This document shows positions 56,058-64,000 of a stretch of DNA of 64,000 bases, one piece after another. The notes beneath the pieces are model-generated. The model ran no database searches and was not told the origin of the DNA. It was given only the letters and a program-made list of their open reading frames with translations. The translations under genes and the position numbers were made by a program. This DNA comes from Anabaena catenula FACHB-362 (lineage in GTDB: Bacteria; Cyanobacteriota; Cyanobacteriia; Cyanobacteriales; Nostocaceae), in the NCBI RefSeq assembly GCF_014698735.1, contig NZ_JACJTQ010000024.1, positions 30,508 to 94,507 on the forward strand, in the 5' to 3' direction. Positions within the stretch are counted from its first letter, which is position 1, and each line of letters opens with the position of its first letter.

Positions 56058-56412
56058 TTTTGACTTCTCACACACTGAGATTAGTTTAACCCAAAATTGA
56101 TTCAGTGGTGCTGAGTTTTTAGTCCTGAGTTCTGATTACTACTCTCTAGCTTGAGCTACCAAAGTCAAGCTTTTTTATTTTTAATCTCCTACTAGATATA
56201 GAAATGGATGCAAAATCATGCTCCATTAGCTAGAAGTAGGGACATATCTGGATTTCTATAATCTGATCTGATACTAGTTTTTGAGATTCAAAACAGAATT
56301 TACAGTACTGCGCTGAAGAGAAAACAGCCCATGAAAACCCATGATTTTTGGTAATAATCGGGTTTCTAGGCAGACTTATTTCAGCATATTGACAGAAACA
56401 GGAGTAAAATTT
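56058..56412. promoter_or_regulatory. 355-base divergent intergenic region
   Basis: No gene. It should hold promoters of capA and the DUF2267 gene. AGGAG at about 56400-56404 is the ribosome-binding site of the DUF2267 gene. Confidence 0.35.
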
Positions 56413-56856
56413 ATGACGATGACAGGATTAGATACTTTTGATGCTACTGTACAGAAAACAATTCCTTGGATCAATGAGTTAGGAAAAGAATTGGGTTGGG
56501 AAAATAAACACCAAGTTTTCCAAGGGTTGCGAGCTACATTACACGCATTGCGTGACCGCTTAACAGTAGAAGAAGCTGCTCATTTAGGAGCGCAGTTACC
56601 TATCTTATTAGCAGGATTTTACTACGAAAATTGGCGACCAGGTGCAAAACAAACCAAGGATCGGACACAGGAAGAATTTTTGAACCATATCCGTGATTAC
56701 TTCCACAATATTAATCCTGATGTTGATGCTGAGTCTTTGGTGCGTGCGGTATTCAAAATTATGGCTCAACGGGTTTCCCCAGGAGAAATAGAAGATGTTA
56801 TTAACATGATGCCACCCGCATTGCGAGAACTTTGGCCAGAAACAGTTCGTAGTTAA
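56413..56856 (+). CDS. DUF2267 domain-containing protein
   Basis: 147 residues, all-helical, a single DUF2267 domain (KTIPWINELGKELGWENKHQ, AAHLGAQLPILLAGFYYENW, VSPGEIEDVINMMPPALREL). Function is unknown. The frame is open from 56341, but CAGGAGT lies eight bases before ATG 56413, and the extra N-terminal residues look non-coding, so 56413 is chosen. It ends nine bases from the convergent tRNA gene. Confidence 0.88.
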   Translation: MTMTGLDTFDATVQKTIPWINELGKELGWENKHQVFQGLRATLHALRDRLTVEEAAHLGAQLPILLAGFYYENWRPGAKQTKDRTQEEFLNHIRDYFHNINPDVDAESLVRAVFKIMAQRVSPGEIEDVINMMPPALRELWPETVRS

Positions 56857-56865
56857 GAAAATCAA

Positions 56866-56950
56866 CGGAGAGGGGGGGATTCGAACCCCCGTTGAGTTAC
56901 CCCAAAACGCATTTCGAGTGCGTCACCATCAACCACTCGGACACCTCTCC
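56866..56950 (-). tRNA. tRNA-Ser (anticodon CGA)
   Basis: On the minus strand the gene starts GGAGAGGTGTCC and ends CCTCTCC plus discriminator G, a seven-base acceptor stem. The anticodon arm is ACGCA-CTCGAAA-TGCGT with anticodon CGA. A long variable arm and T-arm GGGGG-TTCGAAT-CCCCC fit a serine tRNA. CCA is not encoded. Confidence 0.95.
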
Positions 56951-57074
56951 AATTTTTCATTCACCAAAATATTAGTGAACAAGGGAAATACTATTTTACG
57001 CCATTATATCATAATAGTATCTGGATTCAGCATTCGTTGCAGGGGAAACGCAGCTATTGCTATCCCCACACTTC

Positions 57075-59432
57075 TTACAAACCTGAAGATTTGTTTTCTT
57101 GTACCTGAATAAATGCTTCAAATTCACCATTGGGTGTCCATTGAATAGCTCCATCTTTACCTGTGAAGAACAGTTTTGTGTTTCCTGTATTTAATGCAGA
57201 CATAGTTTCTTTATCCAGGTTATTAGATGTTGCGATCGCAACCTGTGGTTTTAGTGCTAGAACTAAATCCTTCAAAGATTCTGATGGACACCAAAGCACT
57301 TGCGGACGAGATAAACCCCCTGTTTTGACTAGTTCTGCTATTTGTTGAGGCTTGACATTACCTACTAATAACCAATTCTGTCCAAAAATCTGCAATCGTA
57401 AAATAGGTAATTGCTCATTGACAAATTGAGCAAGAGTCGAACCAGTATCTACAGTTTGTCCTAATGTTAAAGGTTGATAAAATCCTTGATGCTTTTGCAG
57501 TTTTTGTTGAATTGCTTGAGATTCAATATTATTTTCTAGCCCAGAGGAATAGGCGTAAAACTTTTTAATCGGTAAACTCTGTAAAACTTCTAACCAAGCA
57601 TCACTTTGATTAGGTAAGAATTTACTAGCGATCGCCCAATCTATGCGATTAATACCCTGTTGCTGTAGAAACGGTAAAATCGTGAATCTTCCTGTACCTT
57701 CATCCCCGCTATTAATTAGAGTGACCTGGCCTCGGTCTTGAATGATCAAAACTGGTTCGGTATCAGTTGTTAATAATGTGATTCGTAATAAATTACTCGC
57801 AGAATGCCAAACGGGAATGAGTACTAAAGCCACAGAAATTAAATAAGCAAACCACCATCTTTTTTGCCACCACCGCACCAACCAAGTAGATATAATTAAT
57901 CCGTAAACCATCAGCATTTGCCAAGTAGATATACTACCAACTGCAATTGAGCTTCCAGGTAGATTTGCAAAAAATTCGGCTAGTTGAATTAACCAATGGG
58001 TTGGGTAATATAAAAAACTCGCTAAAGTACTTCCTAAATCTGGCAAGATTAAACTTACTAAACCGCTAATCATGCCACCGATACTAATCACAGAAATTAA
58101 TGGGGTAGTGATGATATTCAATGGCACACTGTAAACTCCTACCACACTAAACACCTGTAACAGTAGCGGTAAAGTCCAAATGGTAGCGGCTAAAGGAACA
58201 GAAATTAAAGATGCGATCGCAGGTGGTAACCAATCCAATCGTTTAGTGATTGGTGAAGCGGTGACAATTAATCCCAGCGTCGCTAAAAAACTGAGTTGAA
58301 AGCCTAAATCCCAAATCCAGAGAGGATTAAATAACAATAATAGTGTAGCTGCCAGTAGCAATGACCCTAGTTGCTGAACTTTCCTATCTAAGGCCAAACC
58401 AATCAAGGCTGCAAAACCCATAATTACTGCTCTCAGTACCGCAGCCTGAAACCCCACCAAAAAGAGGAAAGTAATTAAACCTAATGAGCCGAGAATAATC
58501 TGTGTTCTCTTTTTTGCACGCCTTGTCAGTTGTAAAATTACACCCAATATCAAGGAAGTTTGAAACCCAGACGCTGCTAAAGCATGAGCTAACCCCACCT
58601 TCACAAATAAATCACGAATATCGTAGGGTAAATCAATAGCTTTATTACCCAAAACCATTGCACTGACAAGTGGTCCTTCGGGAACACCCAACCAACGAAC
58701 TTGCGATCGCACAATTTGCTCCCTCAAGAGCCACCAGCCCCATTTTCTCTCTTCATCAATGAAATTTATCTGTTTACCAATCAAACCCGCAAAAATACCT
58801 TCCTGTTTTAAATATTTCTGAAAGTCAAAAGCACCTGGGTTTAATGCTGCTTGTGGTTTATATAAAATCCCAGTCACAGCAATTTGTTGAGCAGGGTATA
58901 AACCCGTAACCTGAAGAATGGGTACTGTTACATATAATTTACCTGTTACGCCTTTTGGTGCATCTGCTGGCTTTGTAGCATTTTTTACTTCATCCATCTG
59001 TGTCACTTCCAGCAAAAACTGTCCCCGCTGACTACGAGTCAAACGGGGATTACTAGCAACTTTGCCACGTACAATCACCAATTGTTCTTGATTAGTATTA
59101 TTTTCCCCAGAAACAAACTGACTAATATCCTTAATCCCTGGTTGTGGTATTCGCAATTGAAAATATAAAGTTGCCAAAACCCCAACTAAGCCAGCTATTA
59201 GCCATACATTAGGATGAGGAACATTTGTCCAACCGTTAGCTACTGACTTGCTTTTGGTAAGAGCATTTTCTTGTTTAAGGGTAAATTTCCGGGGATTAGG
59301 ATATATTCTAGGAAATAGAATTGCTCCTACTACACCCATAACCAACATCCATACACCACCCCAAGGAATTGCTGTAAACAGCAAACCCAAAATATAACTA
59401 AGACAAATAATTATTCCACTCGTCTGCATCAT
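57075..59432 (-). CDS. comEC: ComEC/Rec2 family competence protein
   Basis: A 785-residue inner-membrane channel for DNA uptake. N-terminal helices and a DUF4131-type OB region (about 90-220), then the competence domain (LAHALAASGFQTSLILGVIL, GFQAAVLRAVIMGFAALIGL) with about ten helices, then a C-terminal soluble part from about 550. That part is a beta-lactamase-like domain that lacks the usual HxHxDH metal motif (DWAIASKFLPNQSDAW in its place), so it is probably not a nuclease. The start is ATG 59432. Confidence 0.9.
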   Translation of the reverse strand: MMQTSGIIICLSYILGLLFTAIPWGGVWMLVMGVVGAILFPRIYPNPRKFTLKQENALTKSKSVANGWTNVPHPNVWLIAGLVGVLATLYFQLRIPQPGIKDISQFVSGENNTNQEQLVIVRGKVASNPRLTRSQRGQFLLEVTQMDEVKNATKPADAPKGVTGKLYVTVPILQVTGLYPAQQIAVTGILYKPQAALNPGAFDFQKYLKQEGIFAGLIGKQINFIDEERKWGWWLLREQIVRSQVRWLGVPEGPLVSAMVLGNKAIDLPYDIRDLFVKVGLAHALAASGFQTSLILGVILQLTRRAKKRTQIILGSLGLITFLFLVGFQAAVLRAVIMGFAALIGLALDRKVQQLGSLLLAATLLLLFNPLWIWDLGFQLSFLATLGLIVTASPITKRLDWLPPAIASLISVPLAATIWTLPLLLQVFSVVGVYSVPLNIITTPLISVISIGGMISGLVSLILPDLGSTLASFLYYPTHWLIQLAEFFANLPGSSIAVGSISTWQMLMVYGLIISTWLVRWWQKRWWFAYLISVALVLIPVWHSASNLLRITLLTTDTEPVLIIQDRGQVTLINSGDEGTGRFTILPFLQQQGINRIDWAIASKFLPNQSDAWLEVLQSLPIKKFYAYSSGLENNIESQAIQQKLQKHQGFYQPLTLGQTVDTGSTLAQFVNEQLPILRLQIFGQNWLLVGNVKPQQIAELVKTGGLSRPQVLWCPSESLKDLVLALKPQVAIATSNNLDKETMSALNTGNTKLFFTGKDGAIQWTPNGEFEAFIQVQENKSSGL

Positions 59433-59572
59433 AAAATTTTATTGCCAAAGCACACAGCATTGAAAATACCCCATCAACTTTCCTATAGGGAAGTTTATAA
59501 ATGAAGTTTATAAATATTTAATCTGCTTTTCAGACAAATAATTCATCTTTGGTGGCTTTGGCAATAACAACA

Positions 59573-60061
59573 TCACAAAGATATACCCAAATTAAACCCT
59601 AATACAGCATGAATAAACATAATTCCCAGTGCTGTAGTCCCTAAATAAGCATGAACCGCACGTAAATCAGCTTTATCTCCAAAAAATCCACTCAGAGAAA
59701 TTACACCATTAATTAATAACAGTATTAACACTAGCGAACCAGTCCAAAAGTGAGGACTTTCTAATAGTGGTTTTCGCTGCATCACCAACGACAAAACCCC
59801 ACCAATATATCCACCTGCCAAGAATACAAACAACCAAGGAGCTAACTGACGATGGGCGCTACGGTTTTTAATGGCTCCATCTTTATCCTTATCCTCCAGT
59901 AACTTACCACGCCAACCAGCCACTCCCACAAAAGTCCCCACCACAAAAATCACAATTCCCATCATCGCTGGATGTCCCCAATGCACAATCGGTTCTGGAA
60001 CACCCAGAGAACGAAACCAAGCTGCAATTGGTTCTAGCAGTTCAGTCAATTTTTCTCTCAT
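59573..60061 (-). CDS. DUF4079 domain-containing membrane protein
   Basis: 162 residues with four transmembrane helices (MMGIVIFVVGTFVGVAGW, LAPWLFVFLAGGYIGGVLSL, FWTGSLVLILLLINGVISLS, AYLGTTALGIMFIHAVLGFN). The conserved-looking histidines (HPAMMG, HRQLAPW, HAYLGT, IHAVLG) could bind heme, as in b561-like folds. DUF4079 is widespread in cyanobacteria, function unknown. AGAAAATGAGAGAAAAA marks the ATG at 60061. Confidence 0.85.
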   Translation of the reverse strand: MREKLTELLEPIAAWFRSLGVPEPIVHWGHPAMMGIVIFVVGTFVGVAGWRGKLLEDKDKDGAIKNRSAHRQLAPWLFVFLAGGYIGGVLSLVMQRKPLLESPHFWTGSLVLILLLINGVISLSGFFGDKADLRAVHAYLGTTALGIMFIHAVLGFNLGISL

Positions 60062-60345
60062 TTTCTTTACTTTTCTTAAACTTAATCAATTTTAACTTAG
60101 TTAGGAGTTAAGTAATTTAATTAGTTTTTAATAATACTTTAATATTTTGAGTCCTCCATTTATGAACAACGGAAAACAGTCTATTTTGAGTGATTAGCTC
60201 GTAATTATTAAGAAAATTAAAACATTTCTCATTTTCTCAGCACTTAAGTAATACTATCGACCGTAGTCAAAAATGGCAGTTAATCAAATACACATCAATG
60301 TAATAACATAACTTAAAACCAGACATCTGGGGGAAAACATTGCCT

Positions 60346-62793
60346 ATGTCTCAAGATTTGCCAATTAAGCATCTAGATGATGCTCGTGTTCGGGATATTG
60401 ACCTGGGATTTCGGAAACTAATATCGGGAATTGCCTTAGCTTTTGAACAGGTAGCAAAGCAGAAAGGGATGCGAGCAACCCATTCGTTTGGGACAACAGC
60501 CCAAGGGGTACTGGAAGTGTTAGCGCAGCCTGATATTCCTTCGCACAAACTGTTTGTCCCTGGCAGAAAATTCCCGATTGTATTGCGGCATGCGAATGCT
60601 AAGGGATTTAAAGACGATGCGATTAGTGATGGATGTGGAGCTACTTTGCGCCTTCTGGATGGAGCAGCGGATGCACCACTAACAGCACTAAATCTTAATA
60701 AACCATTATTAGACGTACTTCTAGGTACAGGACGTAGTTTCCCTTTTGCAAATGCCTTATCTTTTGCTCGTTGGGTTCGTAGCACCTTATCAGAACGTGC
60801 GGAAATGCTCGAAGAGTTGCCCCGTGCGAAATCAAGTCTTGAAGAATTTATCCGCAATCCAGAATCTTACACAAAACTCCATTACTATTCGCAAACTACC
60901 TATCTATTCATTGGTGTAGATGGTAAGCAGTATTATCTTCGCTACCGATTGATCAATGCGAATAAGTCAGCGGATACGGGTTTGATAAATCCAAAAGATT
61001 TGCAGCTACCACTCGATTATGTACCACGCGCAGGCAACGATCAGCGACCAGAGACATATCTGCAAACCGATTTTTGTCAGCAGGTTAAAAAAGGTGGACT
61101 CCAGTATCTTCTACAAGTCCAGTTACGAGGAATCGAACAATCTCTTGAATGCAATGAATTAGCCAAAGATTGCACAATACCTTGGGATGAAGTAGTTTAC
61201 CCATTACGAGACCTAGCAGTAATTTCATTTAAGTCAATCATCCCTGATGAAATTGCTGAACTACTGCAATTCAATGCTTACAACGCCCCCACAGACTTAG
61301 CAATGATCTTGGCAAAATCTAGCCAAGAAACAGCCTCGATTAATCATATACGCTCAGTAGTATATGAAATTTCTGCTGATATACGTAACAAACAACAACA
61401 CAATCCTGAATTAATCATGACTGAAAACACCAATCCCCCAAACCCTAAAGATATCTTTGTTTACCACGGAACAGCTGGAAAGGATATAGCCAGATTTGAT
61501 TTTAATAGCCCTTTACCAGCAAATTTGCAGCCTACACCTCGCTATAATGCGCTGGCAACAATGGTGAAACTGAATCCTCCCTCAGCAACACCGCCAACAC
61601 CTCCCTTAGTGGGAATTTACGGTACGCTTGGTATAATGGGAGCAAATGTTACTAAATGGATGCCAGCAAACTTAAGCAGATGTCATCCCCATAAATTCAG
61701 CGATGAATATTTCGTAGAGCGTCGCTTAAATGGCTTTAACCCTGGTAAACTCAACCGAGTTCAGGGACAACCCTGGCAATATGTAGTGCGCTACAATTGC
61801 GCTGGTTATGAAAAAGATGCTGCCGGCATTTTTCCTGATGTCATCGAAGCTCGATTCATATTGAAAGAAACTGAACTGCAAGTTCACTCAATTCAGTTTT
61901 CTTTAGATGGAACTATATCAACTCACGTTCCTGGTGATGAAAAGTGGGAATGGTCGAAAAGATTATTCCGTAGTGTTGAGTTCGTGTTCCACGAGATTCA
62001 GTCCCATTTAGGGCGTACTCACATGAATATGGATCAGTACGCGATGGCTTTTTATCGGAATATTGTGAATAATCCCATAAAACAACTGATTGAACCTCAT
62101 TTTGAAGGGTTGCTCAATATTGATAAACTTGGCTCTGCACTGATTATAGGAGAGACCGGTTTTATCCCTGAAGCCTCTGTGCTGAAGCCAACAGGAGTGG
62201 ACGAAATTCTTACAGAGTATGTCAGCCAACTTTCTTACCACTGGAAACCCTCGATTCAAGCCTTACCTGATCGAATTGATAATAATCATTTTGACAAAGC
62301 TGCATTGGCGATGTGGAATCTTTTAGAAGAATATGTGAGAAATTTCTTCCAAAAGAATAAAGCAGCTATCCAAGCTAATTGGTCAGAAATTGAAGGTATG
62401 TCCAAAGATTTGATAGACCACTCAATTTTGAAACCAGAATTGGGAACTCTTGCTATTAAGAGCATCGACGACTTGAAGCAATTGTGTGTATATATTATTT
62501 ATCACTGCACATTCTTCCATTCTTGGGTTAATAATAAGCAGTACGATGATGGTGGCGATATTGAATATACAGCTATCGGTCTATGGGATGATAAAAATCC
62601 TGCTTACAATCCTGTTAGTGTAGCTACAAAGAATGCTACTCAAACTATATTGATGTGGACACTTTCTCATGTTCTTTATAATCCTGTGATGGAAGTTGGA
62701 CCTGCGGAATTGAAGGAACTGATCTGGAAGAATCGTAAGAAAATTCAGCCTGGGATTCCACTGGAACTGATCATGATGAGCATTAACATCTAA
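60346..62793 (+). CDS. catalase-like hemoprotein / lipoxygenase fusion
   Basis: 815 residues. Residues 1-350 resemble the catalase-related hemoproteins (coral allene oxide synthase type): Thr45-His46 in MRATHSFG would be the distal heme pair, and a tyrosine in FNAYNAPTDL could be the proximal ligand. Residues about 365-815 form a compact lipoxygenase with no PLAT domain: iron ligands His549, His554 (HEIQSHLGRTH), His725 and Asn729 (HSWVN), and the C-terminal Ile815. Ala568 lies near the Coffa position. A similar fusion in Anabaena PCC 7120 makes a hydroperoxide and converts it to epoxide and bicyclobutane fatty acids. The ATG is preferred over TTG 60340. Confidence 0.92.
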   Translation: MSQDLPIKHLDDARVRDIDLGFRKLISGIALAFEQVAKQKGMRATHSFGTTAQGVLEVLAQPDIPSHKLFVPGRKFPIVLRHANAKGFKDDAISDGCGATLRLLDGAADAPLTALNLNKPLLDVLLGTGRSFPFANALSFARWVRSTLSERAEMLEELPRAKSSLEEFIRNPESYTKLHYYSQTTYLFIGVDGKQYYLRYRLINANKSADTGLINPKDLQLPLDYVPRAGNDQRPETYLQTDFCQQVKKGGLQYLLQVQLRGIEQSLECNELAKDCTIPWDEVVYPLRDLAVISFKSIIPDEIAELLQFNAYNAPTDLAMILAKSSQETASINHIRSVVYEISADIRNKQQHNPELIMTENTNPPNPKDIFVYHGTAGKDIARFDFNSPLPANLQPTPRYNALATMVKLNPPSATPPTPPLVGIYGTLGIMGANVTKWMPANLSRCHPHKFSDEYFVERRLNGFNPGKLNRVQGQPWQYVVRYNCAGYEKDAAGIFPDVIEARFILKETELQVHSIQFSLDGTISTHVPGDEKWEWSKRLFRSVEFVFHEIQSHLGRTHMNMDQYAMAFYRNIVNNPIKQLIEPHFEGLLNIDKLGSALIIGETGFIPEASVLKPTGVDEILTEYVSQLSYHWKPSIQALPDRIDNNHFDKAALAMWNLLEEYVRNFFQKNKAAIQANWSEIEGMSKDLIDHSILKPELGTLAIKSIDDLKQLCVYIIYHCTFFHSWVNNKQYDDGGDIEYTAIGLWDDKNPAYNPVSVATKNATQTILMWTLSHVLYNPVMEVGPAELKELIWKNRKKIQPGIPLELIMMSINI

Positions 62794-62855
62794 CGGAAGA
62801 TAACCTCAGACTTTGTGCGTTACCAGTTTAAACCCGGTAACGCTAACTCGTATTT

Positions 62856-63740
62856 CTATTTCGTACCAACCGTAGTCATCTGAAGTGGAAATCCCAACTT
62901 CTCTCTTTGCTCAACATACAAATGAGCCACCTTCCTCGCTAAATGCCGAATCCTTGTAATGTACCGAGTTCTTTCCGTTACTGAAATTACACCTCGTGCA
63001 TCGAGCAAGTTGAAACTATGGGAACACTTAATTACATAGTCTAAGCTGGGTAACACAAGACCTCTCTCAGTTAATTGTGTAGCTTCCTGCTCATATAAAT
63101 TAAACAGCGTCAGCAACATCTCAGGATTCGACGCTTCAAAATTGTAAGTACACTGTTCAATCTCACCCTGAAGATGAACATCACCATATGTAATGTTGTC
63201 CGTCCACTGGATATTCGTGATTGCTTCCACCTGTTGGAGGTACATTACCAATCTCTCCAATCCATAGGTAATCTCAATCGACACCGGACGACAATCAATT
63301 CCCCCACATTGTTGGAAATATGTAAATTGAGTAATTTCCATCCCATCTAACCAGACTTCCCAGCCAGTACCCCAAGCCCCCACCGTTGCATCTTCCCAGT
63401 TATCTTCTACAAAACGAATATCGTGGTCTTCGGGACGAATACCCAAAGCCCTCAACGAATCAAGATAAATTTCCTGGATATTATCTGGTGAAGGTTTAAT
63501 CAGAACTTGGTACTGGTAGTAATGCTGGAAGCGATTCGGATTTTCGCCATAACGTCCATCTGTTGGACGACGACAAGGTTCAACATAAGCCACAGACCAA
63601 GGTTCAGGTCCTAACGCCCTTAAAAAAGTATGGGGGTTTTTAGTACCTGCACCCTTCTCCATGTCATAAGGCTGGGCAATTAAGCAGCCGCGCTCGCCCC
63701 AAAACTGATGCAATATACCTATTACTGACTGAAAATTCAC
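62856..63740 (-). CDS. glyQ: glycine--tRNA ligase alpha subunit
   Basis: A 294-residue GlyQ, the catalytic subunit of the bacterial alpha2-beta2 glycyl-tRNA synthetase. Class II signatures include [60 protein letters not shown] and the C-terminal [20 protein letters not shown]. Complete, normal length. The beta subunit gene (glyS) is not next to it within the window, which is usual in cyanobacteria. Confidence 0.95.
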   Translation of the reverse strand: MNFQSVIGILHQFWGERGCLIAQPYDMEKGAGTKNPHTFLRALGPEPWSVAYVEPCRRPTDGRYGENPNRFQHYYQYQVLIKPSPDNIQEIYLDSLRALGIRPEDHDIRFVEDNWEDATVGAWGTGWEVWLDGMEITQFTYFQQCGGIDCRPVSIEITYGLERLVMYLQQVEAITNIQWTDNITYGDVHLQGEIEQCTYNFEASNPEMLLTLFNLYEQEATQLTERGLVLPSLDYVIKCSHSFNLLDARGVISVTERTRYITRIRHLARKVAHLYVEQREKLGFPLQMTTVGTK

Positions 63741-63851
63741 GCTCTACTCTTCCTTAAGTCAACAATCCATAAACCATTGTTGCCTAAACCCAGCATTGTG
63801 AGCAGTTTTGAGCCGTTAAAAAAAGCGCGGGAAAATTTTTTATCAAAGTAG

Positions 63852-63880
63852 TTGACAAACTAAAGGAGGTTCGATATATT
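63852..63880 (+). promoter_or_regulatory. consensus sigma-70-type promoter, probable rRNA operon promoter
   Basis: TTGACA (63852-63857) and TATATT (63875-63880) are separated by exactly 17 bases. Transcription would start near 63887. It points rightward out of the window. Confidence 0.75.
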
Positions 63881-63886
63881 GAATAA

Positions 63887-64000
63887 GTGCCGGAGAGAGA
63901 ACGCCGCAAAGCGAACTCGGAAGGACACCGAACCTTGAAAATATTATAGTTTGAAAGACAGTATACAACAAGTACCCTGCGTCAGTAAAGAAAATAACCT
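63887..64000 (+). other. probable 5' leader of an rRNA operon (16S gene beyond window)
   Basis: After the promoter come CGCAAAGCGAAC and CCGAACCTTGAAAATA, the latter like the motif often found in pre-16S leaders. No protein frame is present. 16S rRNA itself (AGAGTTTGATC) is not reached, so the call is inference. Confidence 0.5.

Noticed and set aside
60351..60857. Long antisense frame (168 codons) inside the oxygenase fusion
   Set aside because: Mirrors the codon pattern of the real gene; the protein is Arg/Ser-rich with no domain.

Overview
The window comes from a filamentous, probably heterocyst-forming cyanobacterium (Nostocales type). The signs are many copies of the HIP1 octamer GCGATCGC, heptanucleotide tandem repeats (STRRs) between genes, photosynthesis genes (bciB, a Psb35-like PSII assembly protein), a GH100 invertase of the Anabaena InvA/InvB type, cyanobacterial Omp85, low-temperature-induced and DUF4079 proteins, and a catalase-like/lipoxygenase fusion of the kind described from Anabaena PCC 7120. 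Base composition is AT-rich. No intact insertion sequence and no CRISPR array were seen.

Layout. 0.1-3 kb: a methionine gamma-lyase-like PLP enzyme, a GxxExxY gene boxed by a 26-bp inverted repeat, and bciB. 3.2-6.5 kb: a very AT-rich accessory island with tcmP, a radical-SAM partner and a UPF0175/DUF3368 (PIN) toxin-antitoxin pair. It is followed by a secreted protein, a WD40-DnaJ fusion and the invertase. 12-18.6 kb: core genes (rsmB, terB-like, psb35, PBP1A, folK, NUDIX, Rrf2). 19-31 kb: a membrane-transport region with two TauE/SafE proteins (one with DUF1634), three CadD-type transporters, an APC permease, PAP2, and an Rrf2-cysK operon that suggests a sulfur/thiol theme. 31-36 kb: cytochrome b561-like and Crp genes that share a duplicated 5' region, a twin-NIL protein, and an HNH gene behind a terminator with a possible anti-terminator. 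36-43 kb: a polysaccharide deacetylase with a duplicated 3' fragment, a TRADD-N-associated 2TM protein, a low-temperature/Dps/ChaB stress cluster, KptA and an AAA ATPase. 43-49 kb: a signalling block (two receivers and two hybrid histidine kinases) around a 1.85-kb gene-free stretch and a solitary CRISPR-repeat-like sequence. 49-60 kb: an LpxB-like protein, Omp85, a Ser/Thr kinase, CapA, DUF2267, tRNA-Ser(CGA), ComEC and DUF4079. 60-64 kb: the fatty-acid oxygenase fusion, glyQ and, at the right edge, a consensus promoter and leader that look like the start of an rRNA operon.

The most distinctive items are the TcmP/radical-SAM/TA island, the catalase-like/lipoxygenase fusion with all iron ligands intact, the attenuator-like leader before the HNH gene, the covarying double-hairpin repeat family, and the duplicated promoter plus 5' coding region shared by the crp-like and cytochrome genes. 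All family calls were made by reading motifs; no database search was run.
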